The notes beneath the pieces are model-generated. The model had not been told where the DNA came from. It searched no databases and saw only the letters and a list, made by a program, of their open reading frames with translations. A DNA stretch of 64,000 nucleotides from Actinomycetota bacterium. Lineage in GTDB: Bacteria > Actinomycetota > Actinomycetes > Nanopelagicales > Nanopelagicaceae. A program made the position numbers and the translations under genes. The stretch is from the NCBI GenBank assembly GCA_947463725.1, contig CANHRM010000001.1, forward strand, positions 48,906 to 112,905, given 5' to 3'. This document shows, piece by piece, positions 47,805-56,627 of the stretch; position 1 is the stretch's first letter, and the number at the start of each line of letters is the position of its first letter.

Positions 47805-47826
47805 ATGCCTGAATTCCTTAATGTTG

Positions 47827-47861
47827 AAAAAGCCGGCGAGGCCTTTGGAAGCCTCGCCGGC
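47827..47861 (-). terminator. Rho-independent terminator
   Basis: Perfect 11-bp stem GCCGGCGAGGC/GCCTCGCCGGC, 8-nt loop, T-run on the minus strand. Confidence 0.9.
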
Positions 47862-47869
47862 GATTATTT

Positions 47870-49324
47870 CTACTTAACTGTAACTGTTGAGGTGTATGTC
47901 TTGCCCGCAACTACAACCGAAACAGTTTTCTTTCCTGCTGTCACGGTGTACTTGAAAGCTTGATTTGCAACCGAGATTTTCTCAGTTACTTTCTTCAGGC
48001 CAGTGATGCTGATTACAGCAGACTTGCCAGAGGCATTTGCGATTGCAACTGTCATTGAAAATACAGTCTTGCCCTTCACTGTTGCCTTAGAAGCAGTTGC
48101 TTTTACTGAAACCGCTGTTGAGGCTGGCGCTGCAGCAACAGCTGCATCACCAATGAAGTGGAATTCCACCATATCTGCGATATCAGTTGCTGCACCTGTG
48201 ACCTCAGGAAAAATCTGACTAAACAAACCGTTTGTCGTTGGTGTTGGTGTAGTCAGAGTTGCTGGAGCCGGTTCACCCTTTTTGTCAGTGTTCTTCAAAG
48301 CGAAAAGAACATAGCCAAAACCATCAGTGGTGCCAGTTAATACTGCCTGATCGTTTCCTTGCGAACTATCCTTTGCTGGATCAGTGGCAGTAGTTCCATC
48401 TGTAATACCTGCTTTTGAAGCACTGTACGCCTTGTTGACATGAAGCTTTACGGTTGCGTTTGCAAGCGCTTTACCATTGTCATCTGTCACCTTATATACA
48501 AGATTAAGAGCAGATCCTGTTTGAACATAAGCTTGGCGGAACCCGATTCCCTTTGCATACCAATTGTTATCAACGCTAAATACCTTTTCAAGGTCTGTGC
48601 GGTGAATTGAATTAACATCATCTAGAACTGGTGAAACCAAGCGAATTGTTGGCTTTGTCGCAGGCTGCACAACTGGTGTCTTTGGATCGTAGTAATGGAA
48701 CTCAGTAATTACTGAATGATCAGGCTTCTCGCCCGCAATTTCAGGTAATACCTGAGAGTGAAGATCATTTAGTCCATCGGCACTGATATTTGGCTTCGCA
48801 GTCATTGATTCTGGCTCTGGTTCGCCGGTGCCTGGCTTATCTAGGTTCTTCATTACGAAAGATACGTTGCCGTAAGCATCGGTCTTATGTGTCACCTGTT
48901 GTTGATCAGCTGATTCTGGCTTATGAATTCCAGTTGTAATCTTGTCATCAACTTGCAAAATTGAAGAAGAATTTGAATAACCCTTATTGATGCGAAGTTT
49001 CACATCTTGACCAACTAGAACTTTTCCATCTTTATCTGTTACGTGATAAGTCAATGTAATAGTCGAGCCAGTAGGTACGAATGCACGTTGGTAGACCAAA
49101 CCGGTTCCGAACCAACCATTAGCTACCCAACCGTCAGCCATTTTCTGGTTCGCAGCTGCTTCACTGGTGTTGTCAGCAGTTAATACTGGGCTGATTAATT
49201 TAATGACAGCGTCTTGTGGTGGATTGCCTGCGGCCATCGCGGGAGCTGACACAGCGCTTGATATAGCAAGCACAGTCACAGCGGCAGCAAAACCGGCTAG
49301 TACTTTCTTTGCTTTAGTACTCAT
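47870..49324 (-). CDS. Secreted protein with two copies of an unassigned domain plus C-terminal Ig-like domain
   Basis: Signal peptide; repeats IKLISPVLTADN... and IRLVSPVLDDVN... each ending EFHY/EFHF. Confidence 0.75.
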   Translation of the reverse strand: MSTKAKKVLAGFAAAVTVLAISSAVSAPAMAAGNPPQDAVIKLISPVLTADNTSEAAANQKMADGWVANGWFGTGLVYQRAFVPTGSTITLTYHVTDKDGKVLVGQDVKLRINKGYSNSSSILQVDDKITTGIHKPESADQQQVTHKTDAYGNVSFVMKNLDKPGTGEPEPESMTAKPNISADGLNDLHSQVLPEIAGEKPDHSVITEFHYYDPKTPVVQPATKPTIRLVSPVLDDVNSIHRTDLEKVFSVDNNWYAKGIGFRQAYVQTGSALNLVYKVTDDNGKALANATVKLHVNKAYSASKAGITDGTTATDPAKDSSQGNDQAVLTGTTDGFGYVLFALKNTDKKGEPAPATLTTPTPTTNGLFSQIFPEVTGAATDIADMVEFHFIGDAAVAAAPASTAVSVKATASKATVKGKTVFSMTVAIANASGKSAVISITGLKKVTEKISVANQAFKYTVTAGKKTVSVVVAGKTYTSTVTVK

Positions 49325-49383
49325 TTATCTTCCTCTTTCTTTTGTTTAGTGTGCTTACTTTTCTCTTGTCCCGAGAAAAATTC

Positions 49384-50229
49384 TTAACCCTTTACTGCTC
49401 CATCCATTACACCGCTTACAAGTTTGCGGCCCACAAAGATAAAGAGAATAAGTAATGGCGCAGTTGCTAAGAAGGCCCCGCCCATTTGTAAGGCATAGTC
49501 CAGTCCGTACATTGGCTTGAGCTGTGTAAGGGCTACTTGCAACGTGAAGTGATGTGGATTTTGCAAAACGATGGTTGGCCATAGGTAGTCGTTCCAAGCG
49601 GCTAAAAAGGCAAATAACCCAAGTACAAATGAGCTTTGTCGGATGATTGGAAGAACTACACCGAAGAAGATACGTGGAACACTTGCGCCATCGATACTTG
49701 CTGCTTCAAGAAGTTCATTAGGAACTTGAGCATCAATAATTTGGCGCATCCAGAAAACACCAAAGGCTGTTACCAGGGCCGGCACAATAAGTGCATACAA
49801 CGTATCGATCATGTGTAAGTTCTTGACCAACATAAAGAGCGGAATGATGCCCAACTGACTAGGTAGCATCATTGTTCCGACTATGAATAGGATAAAGAAT
49901 TTTCGGCCCTTGAAATTGAGCTTTGCAAATGCAAACCCAGCAAAAGCCGAAAATACAACTTGAGCCACCGCAATTGATATTCCCACAATAAACGTATTAA
50001 TCAATGCGCTATTGAAGTAAACACCTTCGGCACTTAGTACTTTCTGCGCGACGATTAGGAATCTGCCACCTGGAATTAGCGAAGGCGGACTCTTTGAAAT
50101 TTCAGCATTCGTATTAGAAGAAACTACAAACATCCAGTAAAAAGGGAATATCGAGAGGAAAGTAATGACCGCTAGCGCAAAATAACTAGCAGGTGAAGTG
50201 CGCTGCCATCTAGGGATCTTGGCCATCAT
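49384..50229 (-). CDS. Carbohydrate ABC transporter permease (MalG type)
   Basis: LLEAASIDGASVPRIFFGVVLPIIRQSSFVLGLFAFLAAWNDYLWP. Confidence 0.94.
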   Translation of the reverse strand: MMAKIPRWQRTSPASYFALAVITFLSIFPFYWMFVVSSNTNAEISKSPPSLIPGGRFLIVAQKVLSAEGVYFNSALINTFIVGISIAVAQVVFSAFAGFAFAKLNFKGRKFFILFIVGTMMLPSQLGIIPLFMLVKNLHMIDTLYALIVPALVTAFGVFWMRQIIDAQVPNELLEAASIDGASVPRIFFGVVLPIIRQSSFVLGLFAFLAAWNDYLWPTIVLQNPHHFTLQVALTQLKPMYGLDYALQMGGAFLATAPLLILFIFVGRKLVSGVMDGAVKG

Positions 50230-51215
50230 CGCCTACTTCCATCATTGGAAATTCGGCGGGTAATTAGGAAATTAATTGTCGAAATGATCAGCACGATTAC
50301 CGTAATCGCAATACCAATCGCTGCGGCATACCCGTACTTGTTGTTTACGAATGCTTGGTTATATAAAAATAGCGTCAAGGTTAAGAACTGTTTACTTGAC
50401 CCACCAGATGGATCCAATTGTTGTGGCTCAGCAAATACTTGCAAACCACCAATTGTTCCCACTACCAATACGAAAGTAATCGTGTTTTTAAGCTGCGGAA
50501 GTGTCACATAAATGAATTGCTGCCATTTAGTCGCGCCATCAACTGAAGCTGATTCGTATAGCTCATCTGGAATGGCAAGCATGGAAGCCAAGAAGATTAA
50601 GGTGTTGTAGCCAATCCAGCGCCATGTAATCATCGACGCAATTTGGATATGGCTCGGTACTACACCTTCGATGAAGTCAATGTGGTCAGCGCCAAAGAGA
50701 CCGAGAATTCCGTTAATGATTCCGAAGTCTCGACCAAATAATTGCTGGAAAACAATAGTGATCGCAATTACTGAAGTGATGTTTGGAACTAAGAAAATCG
50801 TGCGCCAAAAAGATGCCGCGCGCAGCCGCTTACTTCGCAGAATGGCAGCTAAGCCGATAGCCATTGCCATCTGTGGGAATGTAGAAAGTGCCCAGATGCT
50901 GAAAGTATTACGAATAGCTAGCCAGAAATCTGAGTCACTCCAAAGTGTTACGAAATTCTGAACCCCGTTGAAAGTTGAACCACCAAGTGGATCCCATTTG
51001 TAGAAAGAAATGTAGATTGAATATAGAACTGGGGCCAAGCCGAAAATTAGGAAAATTACAAAGAACGGTGCAATAAACGGAATACCGAAACGATGATCTA
51101 AAGACGCAACACCTTCAATAGGTTTTGCAGCTTTCGCCGACTTCTTTGGATTTGCTGATTTCCAAGGAGAGAGAGGCGCCTTGCGGCGCCCCTCTTTTAC
51201 CTTTAGTTGGCTCAT
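50226..51215 (-). CDS. Carbohydrate ABC transporter permease (MalF type)
   Basis: LYESASVDGATKWQQFIYVTLPQLKNTITFVLV EAA loop. Confidence 0.94.
   Translation of the reverse strand: MSQLKVKEGRRKAPLSPWKSANPKKSAKAAKPIEGVASLDHRFGIPFIAPFFVIFLIFGLAPVLYSIYISFYKWDPLGGSTFNGVQNFVTLWSDSDFWLAIRNTFSIWALSTFPQMAMAIGLAAILRSKRLRAASFWRTIFLVPNITSVIAITIVFQQLFGRDFGIINGILGLFGADHIDFIEGVVPSHIQIASMITWRWIGYNTLIFLASMLAIPDELYESASVDGATKWQQFIYVTLPQLKNTITFVLVVGTIGGLQVFAEPQQLDPSGGSSKQFLTLTLFLYNQAFVNNKYGYAAAIGIAITVIVLIISTINFLITRRISNDGSRR
51171..51194 (-). promoter_or_regulatory. Strong hairpin with GCAA tetraloop in the first codons of the MalF-type permease
   Basis: mRNA GAGGGGCGCC-GCAA-GGCGCCUCUC; pairing includes one G-U. 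Confidence 0.8.
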
Positions 51216-51243
51216 AGTTTTAGATATACCTGGTTATAGATAT

Positions 51244-52587
51244 CTAATTATTGATAACTTTTTTGATGTCCACAATTACTTGAGCCCAAGATTTAGCCGC
51301 AGTCATTTTCTTTGCAGCTACACGTCCTAGACCGGCACCAATTGCTTGATCAATTGCGCGCTGTAGTTTGCCTTCAAAGATTGGCTTAACTTTTGAAACG
51401 CCCTCAGAGTAAATCTTTCCAACTGGAGCGTTGTTAAAGAATGGATCTTTGTAGTCAAGCAAAGCTGCATCTTTGTACAAAACAGAAGCCGCTGGGAAAA
51501 GACCATAAATCTTAAATACCTTTAGCTGTTGTTCTGGGGCCAGATACCAGGTGATGAAGTCGTAAGCTTCTTGTGAATGCTGCGCGTATGAAGGAACAGT
51601 TAGTTGAGTTCCGCCTTGGTTTCCACCGCCGCCAGGAAGGTCAGCAATATCCCACTTACCGGTAGTATCTGGAGCTTGTTGCTTGATGTAATCCATCATC
51701 CAGGCTGGCGCCAAAATAGTTGCGAAGGTTCCCTTGTTCATGCCGATATTCCAGTCAGATGTGTACTGACCAATACGAGTTCCGATACCAGCTTCGGTTG
51801 CCTTAATCGTTGTATCCCAAGCTAACTTCACTTGTGGATTTGTGTCATAAACCAATTTTCCAGAATCAGTACCATCATTCTTGTAATACTTTTCTGTACC
51901 TTGATTCATGATTGCGGCATAAAGTGTTCCGGCGTTATCAATAAATCCTTTGCCAGCTTTTTTATCGGCAGCACTTAGCTTCGAATTATATTTAACACCA
52001 GTTGAAATGAACTTCTCCCAAGTCGGCCACAATTTTCCAACGGCGCCACGTTCGGTAGGAAGTCCAGCTTTCTTAAACAAATCAACTCGGTAGGCAACTT
52101 CAAGTCCGCCAACATCAGTTGGGAATCCAATTACGCTGTCGTCATAACCAACGCCTTGTTCCCATCGCCATGGCAAATAATTCTTCTTAAAGTCCAGCGC
52201 TGTTTTGCCAGCTGGAACGCCTGCTACGACGTTGGCTTCAGAAGTTTTCATCTTGCGTAAATCAGTGAAGCACTTTGGATAAGAGCGCCAGTATCCGGAG
52301 TACTGAACTTCTACAGCCACGATATCTGGGCCGGTTTTTGAAGTACATGCGGTAACCATGTTTGTACCATTTAGCGGATCTAAATCTGACTTCTTAATTT
52401 GCAAAGTAATTTCTGGGTGCAAGTTCTTGTATTCCTGCACTAGCTGGCGCTGGATAACGTCGCCGAAGGTCCAGATCGTGATTGTTACTGGATCTGCTGC
52501 GCGAGCTGGGGTACCCAGTACGCCAGCTGCCAAAATAGCTGCGGTCGAAACAGCAATTGAGCCTTTAAATAAGGTCTTCTTACGCAT
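51244..52587 (-). CDS. Carbohydrate ABC transporter substrate-binding protein
   Basis: MRKKTLFKGSIAVSTAAILAAGVLGTPARA signal peptide; SBP family 1 content; start trimmed to ATG at 52587. Confidence 0.92.
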   Translation of the reverse strand: MRKKTLFKGSIAVSTAAILAAGVLGTPARAADPVTITIWTFGDVIQRQLVQEYKNLHPEITLQIKKSDLDPLNGTNMVTACTSKTGPDIVAVEVQYSGYWRSYPKCFTDLRKMKTSEANVVAGVPAGKTALDFKKNYLPWRWEQGVGYDDSVIGFPTDVGGLEVAYRVDLFKKAGLPTERGAVGKLWPTWEKFISTGVKYNSKLSAADKKAGKGFIDNAGTLYAAIMNQGTEKYYKNDGTDSGKLVYDTNPQVKLAWDTTIKATEAGIGTRIGQYTSDWNIGMNKGTFATILAPAWMMDYIKQQAPDTTGKWDIADLPGGGGNQGGTQLTVPSYAQHSQEAYDFITWYLAPEQQLKVFKIYGLFPAASVLYKDAALLDYKDPFFNNAPVGKIYSEGVSKVKPIFEGKLQRAIDQAIGAGLGRVAAKKMTAAKSWAQVIVDIKKVINN

Positions 52588-52676
52588 AACTAACTCCTTG
52601 AGATTTAACAGCGCCAATAAAGTTATCGTTTCGTAGTACCAATTTGCCTGACCTCGAGGTAGGCTCTTGCGCACTA

Positions 52677-52690
52677 TGAAAGCGGTTTCA
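52677..52690. promoter_or_regulatory. LacI-type operator TGAAAGCGGTTTCA
   Basis: Same 14-mer as 45579; between divergent sugar SBP and GH16 genes. Confidence 0.75.
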
Positions 52691-52798
52691 CACTACTGTA
52701 TCTAAGTGTGTAATCGCCAGGAGCGCAACACCTTTTACGTGCCGTTGTAGTTTGTTATCAAAGCGTGACCGAGTAGGAATGAAAGAGGAAAGAGCAGC

Positions 52799-53722
52799 AT
52801 GCACCAGACCGGGAAATCCCGATTGCGGGTATCAGCCCTAGTGGCAGCCTCAGTTTTGGCTACCTCAATTATTGCTATTGCACCCGCGACTATCTCTCAG
52901 GCAGCTCCCCCAAAAGTTTTGAAACTACTTTGGGCCGATGAATTCAATGGCAAGAAAGGTGCATTGCCTTCTTCAAAGAATTGGGAATACGACATCGGAA
53001 ATGGTTACGGGTGGGGCAATGCCGAGCTTGAGTACTACACCAACAAGGCTGCCAACATATCAACCGATGGAAAAGGCAAATTGGTAATTGCTGCAAATCG
53101 AATTTCTGATGCTCAAGGAAATGCCATCATAAGTACTGCTGCTGTAACTCAAATTCTAAGTTCCTGCTGGGAATGTCAATTTACAAGCGCCAAGATTAAG
53201 ACGACAAACAAACTTGGTTTTCAATATGGCCGCCTAGAGGCTCGCATGAAAGTTGCCCCAGGTGAAGGTACTTGGCCAGCATTTTGGCTCTTAGGTGCTG
53301 ATTTACTAGACGGAAATCCATGGCCAGAATGCGGCGAAATAGATATTGTCGAAACTCGTGGCGTTGAACCTGGTCTGACATCAGCTGCATTGCATGGCCC
53401 TGGTTACGGAAAAGGGCCAGGTGTTGGCGGTACTTATCAGAGCCCGACTCCGCTGAGTGATGCATACCATGTCTATGCAATTGACTGGAAGAAAAATCAA
53501 ATTGATTTCTATATCGATGATCACTTGATAACTAGTGAAACATCAACGTCAGTTAAACCTGGCAGATGGGTGTTTAATCAAGAATTTTTCTTAATTCTAA
53601 ATTTGGCTATGGGCGGCGAATTTGCCGGTCCAATTGATCCAGCTTTAAATAAGACTGAACTGCTGGTGGATTACATTCGTTATTACTCAGTCAATGGCGT
53701 CGGAAAACTAACTAAGCACTAA
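52799..53722 (+). CDS. Secreted GH16 glucanase
   Basis: Signal peptide; WPECGEIDIVETRG; WPAFWLLGADL. Confidence 0.92.
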   Translation: MHQTGKSRLRVSALVAASVLATSIIAIAPATISQAAPPKVLKLLWADEFNGKKGALPSSKNWEYDIGNGYGWGNAELEYYTNKAANISTDGKGKLVIAANRISDAQGNAIISTAAVTQILSSCWECQFTSAKIKTTNKLGFQYGRLEARMKVAPGEGTWPAFWLLGADLLDGNPWPECGEIDIVETRGVEPGLTSAALHGPGYGKGPGVGGTYQSPTPLSDAYHVYAIDWKKNQIDFYIDDHLITSETSTSVKPGRWVFNQEFFLILNLAMGGEFAGPIDPALNKTELLVDYIRYYSVNGVGKLTKH

Positions 53723-53773
53723 AGCCTCGAAAACACTCGTTTTCAAGGTAATCGTCTCGCAAAAGGAGAAGAA

Positions 53774-54733
53774 ATGAATAACCGCACACTTAAGACAGGG
53801 CGAGCTTTGGTTTCACTTGCCCTAGTTATTGCTGCCTCAGTAGCGGCGATACCTGCAAGTTCTGCTGCTGGGCTACCTTCGGCTCGCTTAGTAGCCCCAT
53901 TATTCGATTCGAAAAATAGCGTTGATGCTACTGGCGATATTGCACAGTATTACTCAGCTGGTACAAAGGCTTTTTACGCGTACATCGGACATGGAACAAA
54001 AATTTCACTTACCTACTTAGTGACTACTGATGGCACTAAGCCAGCAGCAAATCAAGAATTGCGACTACAGGTTAATGCCCCATACAGTGGTTCAAAAGCA
54101 AACTGGTTAACTGAAGATGGAAAACCAGTTACAGCACAAGTAGATGCTAATTTCGGTCTCGAATTAGTTGGAAAAACAGATGCAATGGGCAAAGTTACCT
54201 TCGTCTTAACTAATACAGATACAACTGGATTAGAAGAAGTGCCTACATCGCCAACCCAAGATCGCGGCGCAATTAAACCTGCTCGCCTTTATGGAACCAT
54301 GAAGCCAGTTATTCCTGGTAAGGGCGACAAGGAAGCAGATACTGATCTAATAACACTAGATATTACAAAATCTGCAGCTAGCGTTTTGCCAGCCGTTGCA
54401 ACACCTACACCAAGTGCAACAGCAACTCCGACACCTAGTGCTACAGCGACACCAAGTGCAACAGCAACTCCTGAAGTTACTTCTGTTGCTCCAGTAGCTC
54501 AGACAATTTCAGCTGTTGCGACATCACTTAAGGTAGGCAAGTCGTTAACACTTCCCGCTAAGAGTGCAAGAGGATTAGCAATCAAGTGGGTATCAACAAC
54601 CAAGACAGTTTGTACTGTATCTGGAAATAAGTTAACTGCTAAGAAAGCTGGCTCATGCTCAGTGACTGGCACAAATGCTGGAGATGCAATGAACGCAGCT
54701 CTATCAGTAACAAAGAAAATCGCAGTCAAGTAA
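53774..54733 (+). CDS. Secreted protein: one copy of the 47870-type domain, Ser/Thr/Pro linker, C-terminal Ig-like domain
   Basis: ARLVAPLFDSKNSVDATGD...RLQVNAPYSGSKANW similar to 47870 repeats; TPTPSATATP linker. Confidence 0.75.
   Translation: MNNRTLKTGRALVSLALVIAASVAAIPASSAAGLPSARLVAPLFDSKNSVDATGDIAQYYSAGTKAFYAYIGHGTKISLTYLVTTDGTKPAANQELRLQVNAPYSGSKANWLTEDGKPVTAQVDANFGLELVGKTDAMGKVTFVLTNTDTTGLEEVPTSPTQDRGAIKPARLYGTMKPVIPGKGDKEADTDLITLDITKSAASVLPAVATPTPSATATPTPSATATPSATATPEVTSVAPVAQTISAVATSLKVGKSLTLPAKSARGLAIKWVSTTKTVCTVSGNKLTAKKAGSCSVTGTNAGDAMNAALSVTKKIAVK
54401..54472 (+). repeat. Imperfect short tandem repeat encoding TPTPSATATPTPSATATPSATATP
   Basis: Repeated acaccaagtgcaacagcaact-type units. 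Confidence 0.85.
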
Positions 54734-54742
54734 TTAAATAAA

Positions 54743-54790
54743 AACTGCCCGCCTTGACTCAATTAAGAGTTAAGGCGGGCAGTTCTTTTT
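54743..54790. terminator. Bidirectional rho-independent terminator between 53774 gene and tRNA-Glu
   Basis: Long hairpin AACTGCCCGCCTT...AAGGCGGGCAGTT followed by CTTTTT on plus; TTTTTATTT on minus. Confidence 0.9.
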
Positions 54791-54791
54791 G

Positions 54792-54863
54792 TAGCCCCGA
54801 AGGGATTCGAACCCTCGTAGCTGGCTTGAGAAGCCAGAGTCCTAGGCCGCTAGACGACGGGGC
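54792..54863 (-). tRNA. tRNA-Glu (anticodon CTC)
   Basis: Reverse complement GCCCCGTCGTCTAGCGGCCTAGGACTCTGGCTTCTCAAGCCAGCTACGAGGGTTCGAATCCCTTCGGGGCTA; 72 nt cloverleaf. Confidence 0.96.
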
Positions 54864-54965
54864 CCTAGTGCTAACTTTTTCAAAGTTGATCGCCTTCGGC
54901 TTTCAACTTCTAATCTTCAAAAACGATCACCTGGGGTTTTCGTCTTCTTCGTGCTTAGTCTTGCG

Positions 54966-55037
54966 CTGGGGTACCAGGACTCGAACCTAGACTTACTGAA
55001 CCAGAATCAGCAGGGCTGCCAATTACCCCATACCCCA
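54966..55037 (-). tRNA. tRNA-Gln (anticodon CTG)
   Basis: Reverse complement TGGGGTATGGGGTAATTGGCAGCCCTGCTGATTCTGGTTCAGTAAGTCTAGGTTCGAGTCCTGGTACCCCAG; 72 nt cloverleaf. Confidence 0.95.
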
Positions 55038-55134
55038 TTAAGGCTTTCGCCCAAATGCGCTGACCGGCATGGTCAACGAGGGCTAAGAATACCTTAGGAA
55101 TTACCGCGTATCTAACGCGAGATTTCCCCTATTT

Positions 55135-56589
55135 TTAAGGCTTTGCGAGCAGATCAGTGAAATCAGTGACCGACATTTGCTCGAGCTTTGCGCGATCTAA
55201 TGTGGCATCGAGAATCTGCTTCTGTTGATCTGCTGAATAAATGCGCGCCAAGTTAGTGCGGAATTTTTCAATCAGAAGCGGAATACCTTCGGTGCGACGA
55301 AGTGCGTGACCAATTGGATATTCAACTGCAATTTCTGCGAGCTTGCTACCATCATTAAATTCGATGGTTAGCGCATTAGCAATCGAACGCTTTGCTGGAT
55401 CATGATAATCAGCAGTGTAAGAAGTATCTTCGACGCACACAATCTTCTCGCGCAAAGCATCAATACGTGGATCTGCAGCAATATCTTCCTCGTAATCGCG
55501 CGCAGTTAGACGACCAAAGATCAGCGGAACTGCAACCATGTATTGAATACAGTGATCGCGATCTGCTGGATTATTCAGCGGACCTTTCTTATCAATAATT
55601 CGAATACAAGCTTCGTGTGTGCGAATTGTTACTGACTTAATATCATCTGAAGTTTTTCCAGATGCAACCATTTGTCCTTGCAGAGTCATAGCTGCTTCAA
55701 CTGCAGTCTGGCTATGGAATTCCGCTGGAAAAGAAATCTTAAAGAGCACGTTCTCCATCACATAAGTTCCGTAAGGACGCTGGAACTTGAAGTGGTTGCC
55801 TTTAAATAGTGAGTCGTAGAAACCCCAAACTTTTGCGGTCAGCACTGTTGGATAACCCATCTCGCCAGTTTTGGCGATTAACGCTAACCGAACTGCGCGT
55901 GATGTGGCATCTCCGGCAGCCCATGATTTACGTGAACCAGCATTTGGGAAATGGCGGTATGTGCGAAGTGCTTGACCATCAACCCAGGCAAGTGAAACTG
56001 CATTTAGAGTTTGTTCACGCGTTAAACCAAGCATCTGCGAAACCACTGCCGTTGATGCAACTTTTACAAGAACTACGTGATCTAGGCCCACCTTATTAAA
56101 TGAGTTTTCAAGCGCAATACAACCTTGAATTTCATGAGCTTTGATCATTGCAGTCAAAATGTCTTTCACAACTAGTTTTTTACCAGTTGAATATTCTGGG
56201 TTACGGGAAATCCAGTCGGCAGTAGCCAAAATCGCACCTAAGTTATCTGATGGATGACCCCATTCAGCAGCTAGCCACGTGTCATTGAAATCTAGCCAGC
56301 GAATCATGGCGCCAATATTGAAGGCACCTTGTACTGGATCTAACTTGTAGGCAGTACCCGGCACGCGCACACCAGTTTCAATTTCGCCTTGCGCCACAAG
56401 CGGGCCAAGTAATTTGCGGCAAGCTTCATATTCGAGCGCTTCAAGGCCGCAACCGATGGTGTCGAGCAAGCAGTTGTAAGCAGTTTCGTAAGCAACATCT
56501 GAGGTAACTTGAAAATTAAGAGCGTAATCAACGATATCGACGATCTCTTTGTCGAATTCTTGGACTGGTCGCGCGATATGTGATGACAC
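55135..56589 (-). CDS. prpD: 2-methylcitrate dehydratase
   Basis: IGAMIRWLDFNDTWLAAEWGHPSDNLGAILATAD; adjacent to prpC and prpB. Confidence 0.93.
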   Translation of the reverse strand: MSSHIARPVQEFDKEIVDIVDYALNFQVTSDVAYETAYNCLLDTIGCGLEALEYEACRKLLGPLVAQGEIETGVRVPGTAYKLDPVQGAFNIGAMIRWLDFNDTWLAAEWGHPSDNLGAILATADWISRNPEYSTGKKLVVKDILTAMIKAHEIQGCIALENSFNKVGLDHVVLVKVASTAVVSQMLGLTREQTLNAVSLAWVDGQALRTYRHFPNAGSRKSWAAGDATSRAVRLALIAKTGEMGYPTVLTAKVWGFYDSLFKGNHFKFQRPYGTYVMENVLFKISFPAEFHSQTAVEAAMTLQGQMVASGKTSDDIKSVTIRTHEACIRIIDKKGPLNNPADRDHCIQYMVAVPLIFGRLTARDYEEDIAADPRIDALREKIVCVEDTSYTADYHDPAKRSIANALTIEFNDGSKLAEIAVEYPIGHALRRTEGIPLLIEKFRTNLARIYSADQQKQILDATLDRAKLEQMSVTDFTDLLAKP

Positions 56590-56627
56590 GTTATTTCCTT
56601 TTCAGTTAGTTTCTAATCGACGAAAAA

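Noticed and set aside
52588-52674. N-terminal extension of the sugar SBP ORF
   Set aside because: MRKKTLFKGSIAVSTAAILAAG from 52587 is a proper signal peptide; the upstream extension overlaps the promoter region next to the operator.
54754-54990. 78-aa plus-strand ORF over the terminator and tRNA-Glu
   Set aside because: Overlaps a clear tRNA gene and terminator on the opposite strand; not a plausible protein.
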